IMG/VR virus record: IMGVR_UViG_3300021963_006030
Span: 1-24,962 of that record
Direction: 5' to 3' (one strand)
Origin: a virus
Length of the DNA: 24,962 nucleotides
The translations under genes and the position numbers were made by a program. Positions 12,453 to 18,776 of the stretch are shown one piece after another (positions within the stretch are counted from its first letter, which is position 1; the number at the start of each line of letters is the position of its first letter). The notes under the pieces were generated by a model that saw only the letters and a list, made by a program, of their open reading frames with translations, was not told the origin of the DNA and ran no database searches.

Positions 12453-12899
12453 ATGGCCCAAGCACAACCCAACTTCTCCTCCCTCCTCGACGCACCCTCC
12501 TCCTCCATCGAACGGCCGAAGCCCTACCCGATCGGCACCTACCTTGGCGTCGTCAACGGTCTGCCGCGGATTGACAAATCCTCAAAGAAGCAGACCGAGT
12601 TCTCGGAATACACGCTGAACTTCCTCCAAGCAATGGATGACGTGGACCCTGAGGCCCTCGAAGAAGTCGGCGGGATCGCGGGGAAATCGATCAAGAACAC
12701 CTACTACCACACGGAAGCTGCGGTCTGGCGGCTCAAGGAGTTCCTCGACCACCTCGGCGCTGGGGATGACTCGATGACCCTGCGCCAGCGGATGCAGGAG
12801 GTGAACGGCCTTCAGTGCTATTTCACCATCCGTCACGAAGCCTCCGAGGACGGCACGATGATCTTCGCCCGCGTCGGTAGCACCGCAGCGGCAGAGTAG
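12453..12899 (+). CDS. Probable ssDNA-binding partner of the RecA-core ATPase (148 aa)
   Basis: A 148-residue protein beginning NFSSLLDAPSSSIERPKPYP, then a beta-rich domain (IGTYLGVVNGLPRIDKSS, SEYTLNFLQAMDDV) and a C-terminal region with ENGL-type strands (LQCYFTIRHEASEDGTMIFA). It matches the general look of phage proteins encoded directly after Sak4-like ATPases, thought to be OB-fold ssDNA-binding proteins; here that is inferred from position and strand pattern. There is no classical acidic SSB tail. It is the last gene before the terminator at 12913. Confidence 0.7.
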   Translation: MAQAQPNFSSLLDAPSSSIERPKPYPIGTYLGVVNGLPRIDKSSKKQTEFSEYTLNFLQAMDDVDPEALEEVGGIAGKSIKNTYYHTEAAVWRLKEFLDHLGAGDDSMTLRQRMQEVNGLQCYFTIRHEASEDGTMIFARVGSTAAAE

Positions 12900-12912
12900 G
12901 GCTAACGCCCGA

Positions 12913-12953
12913 GCCCGGTGGGTAGGTCTTGCGTCCCACCGGGCGCTTCTTTT
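12913..12953 (+). terminator. Rho-independent terminator inside the replication block
   Basis: Perfect 10-bp stem GCCCGGTGGG/CCCACCGGGC (12913-12922 with 12935-12944), 12-base loop, then GCTTCTTTT. Only 14 bases separate it from the next ATG at 12968, so no separate promoter fits between them. Confidence 0.88.
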
Positions 12954-12967
12954 AACAGGAGGGATAG

Positions 12968-13288
12968 ATGGACAAACCCACTGACAACTTTGACAACCGG
13001 CCGAAGATAGACTTCGATCGCCCCGCCGAGGACATTAAGCCGCCCTTGCAGCGTGACCGACTACTCTCCGAACGCGAACGGACCCACGGTGATTTCGCCA
13101 CCGGCGCGCAGGTTTGGGATGATCTCTCACGCGCGATTGGTCGGTTCCCGATGTATCCAGCACAACGTCTCGCACTGTGCATGATCTTTCTCAAAATTTC
13201 CCGCACCGTGCAGAACCCGAGCATAAAGGACCATTGGGACGATATTGCAGGCTATGCCAAACTAGGATCGGAGGCGTGTGATGGTTGA
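12968..13288 (+). CDS. DUF6378-like phage protein (106 aa)
   Basis: The 106-residue protein contains ERERTHGDFATGAQVWDDLS and ends NPSIKDHWDDIAGYAKLGSE. The signature THGDF, then a central helix with YPAQRLALCMIFLKISR, then DHWDDIAGYAKL, matches DUF6378, a widespread phage domain of unknown function. Its N-terminal 35 residues are an acidic, Pro/Asp-rich extension. A strong ribosome site (AGGAGGGATAG) lies right after the terminator. It is followed by the polymerase genes, so it may serve nucleotide metabolism or replication, but this is inferred only from position. Confidence 0.85.
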   Translation: MDKPTDNFDNRPKIDFDRPAEDIKPPLQRDRLLSERERTHGDFATGAQVWDDLSRAIGRFPMYPAQRLALCMIFLKISRTVQNPSIKDHWDDIAGYAKLGSEACDG

Positions 13289-14421
13289 CCCCGAAGAAAC
13301 CGCAACGAAGAGCTTATCAGTTGATTAAGACCTTCCTTTTGGGGGAGGCCATGGGCGACAACGAACTTCGCATCGGCCGGGGATTCGTTGGAGCCTCGGG
13401 CGTGGAACTCCTGCGAATGCTCAACGAGGCCGGCGCGCTAACCCTCACTGCGATGGACCACGACTACATCAACAAATACTTTCAGACCTCGAACCCGCTC
13501 CTGATCGACGCGGTCTGGAACATGCATCCAGAGTTCTACCGCTCCAACGTGTTCCAACTCCATCCGCCGGGGAATAAGATCGAGGCCCTATGCGGCCCGA
13601 AGGGAGAGGGGATACCTGGATACCCAGCGTTGGTGAAGGGAAAGTTCGTGCGGAAGGAGTTTGCCGGGGAGCTAGAAAGGCTTGGCGATGAACTGGTGGA
13701 GCATAATCCTAATTTGGTTATCTGCCTTGGTAACTCTGCTCTATGGGCTCTTAGTGGTACTACTGGTGTCTCGAAGCTTAGAGGATCGACCAGGGCTAGT
13801 ACTCATACCGTTGCTGATTTTAAGCTACTCCCTACTTACCACCCTGCTGCTGTACTTCGTCAGTGGGAGCTTCGGCCCGTAACTGTCGCGGATTTGATGA
13901 AGGCGGCTAGAGAGGCAGAGTACCCGGAGATCAGAAGGCCACAGAGGGAAATTTGGATTGAGCCAAGCATCGAGGACATCCTCGCGTTCACAGAGCAATT
14001 TATTAAACCGTGCGAAATACTTTCGGTTGACATTGAAACAAGTAGAAGCCGAGTTACATGTATTGGCTTCTCTCCAGACCCGAGTCGTGCTATCGTTGTT
14101 CCATTCGATGACTCCCGTAGCAAGGGAAAGTGCTATTGGCCAAGCGCGGGAATTGAAATTCAGGCTTGGCAAATTGTCCGAGGAATTCTCGAAGATGGAA
14201 CAATCCGCAAGGTCTTCCAAAACGGCCTCTACGACATCGCCTTCCTCTGGCGAGCCTATGGGATAAAGGTCTACGGCGCGAGCGAGGACACCATGCTGCT
14301 ATCGCATGCGTTGCAGCCAGAGAGTTTGAAGGGGCTGGCGTTCCTGGGCTCAATTTTTTCCGATGAGGGTGCCTGGAAGTCGGAGCGGAAGGCGAATGAA
14401 ACGATTAAGCGTGATGCATGA
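13285..14421 (+). CDS. Uracil-DNA-glycosylase-like domain fused to 3'-5' exonuclease N-terminal part of a split DNA polymerase (378 aa)
   Basis: Residues 1-210 resemble the family 4/5 UDG fold: GEAMGDNE (20-27, usually GEAPGxxE), FVGASGVELL (34-43), LVICLGNSALWAL (144-156) and TYHPAAVLR (184-192). The CxxC Fe-S cysteines of family 4 are missing, so glycosylase activity is uncertain. Residues about 240-360 are the DnaQ-like exonuclease of family A polymerases: Exo I DIET (249-252), Exo II FQNGLYD (311-317), then DTMLLSHAL (335-343). Exo III is not here; it starts the next gene. The same UDG-exo-pol order occurs as one chain in phage SPO1 polymerase. TTG 13285 keeps the GEAMG motif; an ATG at 13281 reads only 15 codons in another frame. 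Codons are unusually T-rich at about 13690-14180. Confidence 0.85.
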   Translation: MTPKKPQRRAYQLIKTFLLGEAMGDNELRIGRGFVGASGVELLRMLNEAGALTLTAMDHDYINKYFQTSNPLLIDAVWNMHPEFYRSNVFQLHPPGNKIEALCGPKGEGIPGYPALVKGKFVRKEFAGELERLGDELVEHNPNLVICLGNSALWALSGTTGVSKLRGSTRASTHTVADFKLLPTYHPAAVLRQWELRPVTVADLMKAAREAEYPEIRRPQREIWIEPSIEDILAFTEQFIKPCEILSVDIETSRSRVTCIGFSPDPSRAIVVPFDDSRSKGKCYWPSAGIEIQAWQIVRGILEDGTIRKVFQNGLYDIAFLWRAYGIKVYGASEDTMLLSHALQPESLKGLAFLGSIFSDEGAWKSERKANETIKRDA

Positions 14422-15905
14422 AAATAGTTAAAACTCACGAAGCGCGTCCTGATGACTTCGGCCCCTTTGAAAGGGAAATGATCTATAACGGCCTCGACTG
14501 CTGCGTCACCGCCGAGGTCCTCTCTGCCCTTCTCCCCCAACTCGACAACCACACCGCCGCGACCTACTCCTTCTCCCGCGAACTCCAAGGTCCCGCGCTT
14601 GAAATGCGCCTGCGCGGTGTTCTCGTAGACCAAGCCCGAAAGGCAGAGGTGATCGATGAGTACCACGAGAAGATTGAATTCCTCAACCGCAATCTCGAGC
14701 GGATTGTACTGGACGGCGTTGGCCTCGCGTCGTTCAATTGGCGGAGTAGCGCCGACCGAGCTAGGCTTTTTTATGACATCCTTGGAATCCCTCCTGTTTC
14801 AAAAGGCGGGAGGCCAACGACCGACCGGGCCGCAAGGGAAAAGCTCGAAGCCTACACTATCGCCAAGTCTATCGTCGCTCATATTAATACGATCTCAGAC
14901 CTCGCAAAGAAAATCTCCGTCCTCCGAACCGCTATCGATCCCGATGGGAGAATCCGCACCAGCTACAACATTGCCGGAACCAACACCGGCCGTTTCTCCT
15001 CCTCCCTCTCCGAGTTCGGCACCGGAGGGAACCTCCAGAACGTGGAGGAGGGTTTAAGGTCGATCTTTATCTCTGACCCCAAGCAGAAGTTCGCGAAGTT
15101 CGATACGAAGTCGGGGGAGAGCTACTGTGTCGGGGGGATTGAGTGGAATCTGTTTCAGGACGGCGCCTTTCTAGACGCAGTGGAATCCGGCGATCTCCAC
15201 ACCAACGTCGCGATCATTGTCTGGCCAGATTACCCTTGGACAGGAAATCCGAAGGTGGATAAGAAGCTCGCCGAACAACCCTTCTACCGTCACTACGATC
15301 GTCGGTTCATGTGCAAGAAGATTGGGCACGGATCGAACTACGCCGGGATGCCGGAGACACTCGCGGGGCAAGCAAAGGTCCCGGTGAACCTCGTGCGGGA
15401 GTTTCAGCCCAAGTATTTCAAAGCCTTTCCTGCGCATAAGCGCTGGCACGAGTGGGTGGATAACCAACTCCGCACCACCGGTCAGCTGATCTCCCTTACC
15501 GGCCGCAAGCGCCAGTTCTGGGGGAGGCGGAATGACCTCTCCACCTTCCGCGAGGCGGTGGCCTATGATCCCCAGGGGTCCCTCGCGGATATCGTCAACA
15601 CCGTGATGCTCAAGATTTGGCGCCTCGGTATCGCTACCGTTATGATGCACGATCACGACGCCCTCACCTTCCAGTACCCCCAAGAGCGAGAAGATGAAAT
15701 CATCCCAATCCTACTCGAAAACCTCCGACACCCCATCCCACTCAAGCACGGCCGCGTTTTAGAAATACCCGTTGATTGCAATGTCGGCTGGAACAGAGGG
15801 AAGTATGATCCAAAGAAGAACCCAGACGGGCTCCGCGAGTACATACCAGGGGACCAAGGACGTAAACGGAGTGAACCTGTCCACCTCCTCGATCGTAAAC
15901 GGTAG
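14418..15905 (+). CDS. Family A DNA polymerase, C-terminal part with Exo III (495 aa)
   Basis: The start is the ATG at 14418, in an ATGA overlap. Exo III YNGLDC (23-28) begins the protein, followed by the polymerase domain: TNTGRFSSS (188-196), motif A KFDTKSGES (227-235, with D229 and E234), motif B CKKIGHGSNYAG (299-310, with K300/K301 and Y308), and motif C MMHDHDAL (409-416, with H411 and D412; the usual HDE reads HDH). The dNTP-discrimination site appears as His rather than Phe/Tyr, as in several phage lineages. The catalytic residues needed for DNA synthesis are present. Together with the upstream gene it makes a UDG-exo-pol enzyme in two pieces. The polymerase frame has a TGA at 14412, so a continuous single chain by frameshift is unlikely. 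Confidence 0.92.
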   Translation: MKIVKTHEARPDDFGPFEREMIYNGLDCCVTAEVLSALLPQLDNHTAATYSFSRELQGPALEMRLRGVLVDQARKAEVIDEYHEKIEFLNRNLERIVLDGVGLASFNWRSSADRARLFYDILGIPPVSKGGRPTTDRAAREKLEAYTIAKSIVAHINTISDLAKKISVLRTAIDPDGRIRTSYNIAGTNTGRFSSSLSEFGTGGNLQNVEEGLRSIFISDPKQKFAKFDTKSGESYCVGGIEWNLFQDGAFLDAVESGDLHTNVAIIVWPDYPWTGNPKVDKKLAEQPFYRHYDRRFMCKKIGHGSNYAGMPETLAGQAKVPVNLVREFQPKYFKAFPAHKRWHEWVDNQLRTTGQLISLTGRKRQFWGRRNDLSTFREAVAYDPQGSLADIVNTVMLKIWRLGIATVMMHDHDALTFQYPQEREDEIIPILLENLRHPIPLKHGRVLEIPVDCNVGWNRGKYDPKKNPDGLREYIPGDQGRKRSEPVHLLDRKR

Positions 15906-17088
15906 CGGGGGCCGAAAGTGTGAGAGTTGGATCGAGCGGTTCGTAGACCACACGGATAACCTCGACGCTCCGCATATCTTCCGTCAATGGGCCGCTATCT
16001 CCGCGATCGGGGCGGCGCTTGAGCAGAAGGTGTGGATCACTACGTCCTCGCCGATCTTTCCGAATCTCTATGTGGTTCTCATTGGACATCCGGGGACAGG
16101 GAAGACACGCACGATCCGTATGGCCAAGCAGATGCTTGCGGAAGTGCCAGAGTTTCACATCGCCCCGGTGAGCTTTACCTTCGCCTCGCTGGTGGACGTG
16201 CTGACGCGATGCAAGCGAGTAATCATGCGGATGCCCGATGCGCAACTCGAGTACAACACCGTCGCGATCATCGCCGATGAACTCGGGACATTCATGCACA
16301 AGTTTGATAAGGAAATGGCGGATGGCATATCGGCGTTTTACGATCCCGACCCCTATGGACATGAACGCCGTGGCGGAGATATTAAGATCAAGATCAAGTC
16401 CCCGCAACTTTCCATTCTCTGTGGATCGACCCCTTCAAATCTCATGGACACCATGCCCGAATCCGCCTGGGGACAAGGGCTCACTTCACGCATGGTTATG
16501 GTTTTCAGCGACGAACGGATCGTTGGTGATGACTTCGCGAAGATCAATCGCAGCCTGCCGCCTGATCTCGTGCACGACCTCCGGGTCATCAATTCCCAGG
16601 TCGGTGAGTTCAAGGTCACTAAGGATTACATCACGTTAGTGAACGCTTGGCGCCAGCTGGGCGAAGCGCCCGCGCCCAACCACCCGAAGTTGATCCACTA
16701 TAACTCCCGCCGCCGAGTGAACCTCTACAAACTCTCGATGATCTCAGCGATCGACAAAGGAAACACTCTCCTCCTCACCCGCGAGGACTTCAACCGCGCG
16801 ATGAATTGGCTGGTACAAGCGGAGAGCAACATGCCGGATATCTTCAAGGCGGGAGCCAGCGGCACCGACGGTAAGGCCACGGAGGAAATCCTTCACTACA
16901 TAATGGTCGCTGGGCCTACCGGCCTTTCCGAACAGAAGGTGGTGAACTTCGCGCGCGAACGCGTGCCGATTCACTCGGTGATGCGGGTGATTGAGGTGAT
17001 GGAGCGGAGCGGAATGATCGAAGGCTCGCAGCCAGACAAGACCGGACAGCGGCGGTGGCGCGCGGTTGTGGAGTCTAAGGCGCCTTAG
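15805..17088 (+). CDS. DUF3987-like P-loop ATPase, possible replicative helicase (427 aa)
   Basis: Core signatures: WIERFVDHTDNLDAPHIFRQ, then Walker A GHPGTGKT (94-101) and a Walker B-like strand AIIADELGTF, then SILCGSTPSNLM. This layout fits the DUF3987 group of phage and plasmid ATPases that sit with replication genes, so DNA unwinding or loading at the origin is the best guess. The C-terminal 70 residues (KVVNFARERVPIHSVMRVIE, IEGSQPDKTGQRRWRAV) look like a winged-helix tail. The start is uncertain: ATG 15805 after GAGGG is used, with GTG 15871 as an alternative. It overlaps the polymerase end by about 100 bases and ends 14 bases inside the convergent lysis gene. Confidence 0.8.
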   Translation: MIQRRTQTGSASTYQGTKDVNGVNLSTSSIVNGSGGRKCESWIERFVDHTDNLDAPHIFRQWAAISAIGAALEQKVWITTSSPIFPNLYVVLIGHPGTGKTRTIRMAKQMLAEVPEFHIAPVSFTFASLVDVLTRCKRVIMRMPDAQLEYNTVAIIADELGTFMHKFDKEMADGISAFYDPDPYGHERRGGDIKIKIKSPQLSILCGSTPSNLMDTMPESAWGQGLTSRMVMVFSDERIVGDDFAKINRSLPPDLVHDLRVINSQVGEFKVTKDYITLVNAWRQLGEAPAPNHPKLIHYNSRRRVNLYKLSMISAIDKGNTLLLTREDFNRAMNWLVQAESNMPDIFKAGASGTDGKATEEILHYIMVAGPTGLSEQKVVNFARERVPIHSVMRVIEVMERSGMIEGSQPDKTGQRRWRAVVESKAP

Positions 17089-17305
17089 TGAATCCAAAGG
17101 CGTAAAGTTCTAGCTTCTGTATTCTTATTGCATGATCGTCTAAGATTCCGCCGTGTAATCGACGGTGCTTATCATCCTCTCGATAGATCGTCTTCTCCAC
17201 ATCCCGAAACTTGCCGGTGAGCCAAAGCACTAGCCCAGCGACAGTCGCGGACCAAGTAAGAAGCACAGTCAAGATGGCGACAATAAGCACCGTCGTTTCT
17301 TGCAT
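17075..17305 (-). CDS. Small single-pass membrane protein in lysis cluster (76 aa)
   Basis: N-terminal hydrophobic segment (VLIVAILTVLLTWSATVAGL, about residues 6-29) followed by a charged helix (GKFRDVEKTIYREDDKHRRL) and HAIRIQKLELYAFG. One membrane pass with a helical soluble domain fits either a type of holin or an inner-membrane spanin partner for the lipoprotein two genes upstream. It is short for a spanin. It follows the holin candidate directly (TAA then ATG) and its tail overlaps the replication ATPase gene by 14 bases in the convergent orientation. Confidence 0.7.
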   Translation of the reverse strand: MQETTVLIVAILTVLLTWSATVAGLVLWLTGKFRDVEKTIYREDDKHRRLHGGILDDHAIRIQKLELYAFGFTKAP

Positions 17306-17647
17306 TTAGCTCACAGCGATTCGGTTAACGGCCGCGTCTGACGAAGCCGTAGCTTCGATCTTAGGTTGCGTGGGGTCCACCGCAATCGAGGCTAGGACTT
17401 GGTTGGACTGCTCATTCACCTGGAGTCGCTCTACCCCAGGCATCGCGAGGACATCCTTAACCGTGTTGTTTTGGCTGGTGAGAACAGCGAGGATTCCAGC
17501 CAACGCGGTGTTCGTCATGCCCGCGAGTCCGGCAACCAACTTCGTCATATGTGGCCCTACAATATCGGTCAACTGCGCGGTGGACGCGGTGAGGACCCCA
17601 AGGATTACCATGACGATAGCGATTACTTGTTTGGTATTCAGGTTCAT
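17306..17647 (-). CDS. Holin candidate (113 aa)
   Basis: Two hydrophobic stretches near the N-terminus, residues about 7-28 (QVIAIVMVILGVLTASTAQL) and about 36-57 (KLVAGLAGMTNTALAGILAV), followed by a polar C-terminal domain rich in Asn, Val and Ala. Two transmembrane segments beside an endolysin without its own signal peptide is the usual setting of a class II holin, which would permeabilise the inner membrane at lysis. The N-terminal pattern resembles small membrane proteins of rhizobial-type phages (from memory). The start overlaps the lipoprotein stop as ATGA. Confidence 0.78.
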   Translation of the reverse strand: MNLNTKQVIAIVMVILGVLTASTAQLTDIVGPHMTKLVAGLAGMTNTALAGILAVLTSQNNTVKDVLAMPGVERLQVNEQSNQVLASIAVDPTQPKIEATASSDAAVNRIAVS

Positions 17648-17934
17648 TTAACGAACCTTCCCACAACAACCACATTACCAACCCGCGGCACCCGGCCACC
17701 AGGGCCGTCGGCGAGGGGGAGGTTGGTGACTGCGTTGCAGATTTGACTCGCAATTGCGGAGCCAGTGGTTAGATAGGCGCTCTGGGTGAAGATCGCGCTG
17801 ATTGTCTCGATGGTCGGCAGGAACTTACACGCCGCGACAGTCTGTGCTTGCACCTCCTTTGCCTGCTCCACCGTACACCCAGAGACTACACTGGCGATCG
17901 AGATTGCGATAAGGGCGTTATACAAAATCTTCAT
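17644..17934 (-). CDS. Small phage lipoprotein (96 aa)
   Basis: A signal peptide MKILYNALIAISIASVVSGC ends in a lipobox VVSGC with the lipid-anchor Cys at residue 20, so it is exported and lipidated. The mature part begins TVEQAKEVQAQTVAACKFLP and is rich in Ala, Thr and Val, without a clear Pro-rich o-spanin domain. Its position between holin and endolysin suggests a lysis role, such as an outer-membrane spanin-like partner, but that is only positional inference. It starts two bases after the endolysin stop. Confidence 0.78.
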   Translation of the reverse strand: MKILYNALIAISIASVVSGCTVEQAKEVQAQTVAACKFLPTIETISAIFTQSAYLTTGSAIASQICNAVTNLPLADGPGGRVPRVGNVVVVGRFVK

Positions 17935-17936
17935 CC

Positions 17937-18773
17937 TTATATCCTTTCAACGTGTCTACCACTAACCCAGCCGAGATACCCGGCAGGTGTTCGTACCCGA
18001 AGCCAAGCCGTGGTTTCATTCCTGGCTTCGTCGAGGATGGTGACTACCGTGCCTTTCGGCAGGGAGCCGATGATTTCGGTATCTGCTCCAGAGCCACGCC
18101 GGAAGTTGAGGTCGGCGGTGATGGTCTTGCCACGCCGTTCGGGTACTGATGGAGGTTGGACCCCCGCAATGATCGCCGCGGTTGCGGCCGGGTTATGTTC
18201 CCCACCGGACATTAGATCGTTCACGGCCCGGATCATCTGCAGCTTATCCTCCGCGATGTCCTTCCCGGGGCAATCGTGGGTGGTAAATGGATCCTGTTTG
18301 TGGAGGAGGATCGCCTCAGCTGGGTCGAGGCCCAGGGTCGAACACAGCACCGCCGTTGCGTTGATCGTGTTGTTCTTCACCTTGAGCCCGTCGCCAGAGT
18401 CATCGTCCTCTTTCGAGAAGTCACCGACCATTTCGATCCCCAGCGCGGTGTTGTTGTAACTTGGAGAGTGGGTCCCTGGCGCGGTGAGGGGGTTGAACAC
18501 CCAGATGAAGTCGGGCGCGATGAAGAGGTGCGGCGCGCCCTTCCACCCTTTCAGTTTCCAGAAGTAATACTCCAGGCTATTGATCCGGCTGGTGCCAGGA
18601 ATCCTTCCCTCTCGCACATCCTCCCTAGCCGACTTCAACCATTGCTCAAGGCTCGGTGCCGCAGTGTTGTGCCAGACGATCTTCCCCGGCCGCCAGCTGC
18701 TCCAGACGAGCCCGGCGACGTAGGGCTGGAAGGCCGTCTGTGTGAACGGTTGCTTTACCGCAGGCCATGCCAT
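17937..18773 (-). CDS. Endolysin: N-acetylmuramoyl-L-alanine amidase with C-terminal SH3b domain (278 aa)
   Basis: The N-terminal two-thirds is an Amidase_2 (T7-lysozyme-like) zinc amidase: H35 in VWHNTAAP, then SRINSLEYYFWKLKGW, APHLFIAPD and LGIEMVGDF, then H158 in LLHKQDP and C168 in THDCPGKDI as the other ligands. It cleaves the amide bond between N-acetylmuramate and L-alanine. Residues about 215-278 (ITADLNFRRGSGADTEIIGS, LRVRTPAGYLGWV) are an SH3b wall-binding domain. No signal peptide or SAR helix is seen, so release through the holin is expected. The ATG follows GAGGT; the gap from the giant gene is 3 bases. Confidence 0.93.
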   Translation of the reverse strand: MAWPAVKQPFTQTAFQPYVAGLVWSSWRPGKIVWHNTAAPSLEQWLKSAREDVREGRIPGTSRINSLEYYFWKLKGWKGAPHLFIAPDFIWVFNPLTAPGTHSPSYNNTALGIEMVGDFSKEDDDSGDGLKVKNNTINATAVLCSTLGLDPAEAILLHKQDPFTTHDCPGKDIAEDKLQMIRAVNDLMSGGEHNPAATAAIIAGVQPPSVPERRGKTITADLNFRRGSGADTEIIGSLPKGTVVTILDEARNETTAWLRVRTPAGYLGWVSGRHVERI

Positions 18774-18776
18774 TGG

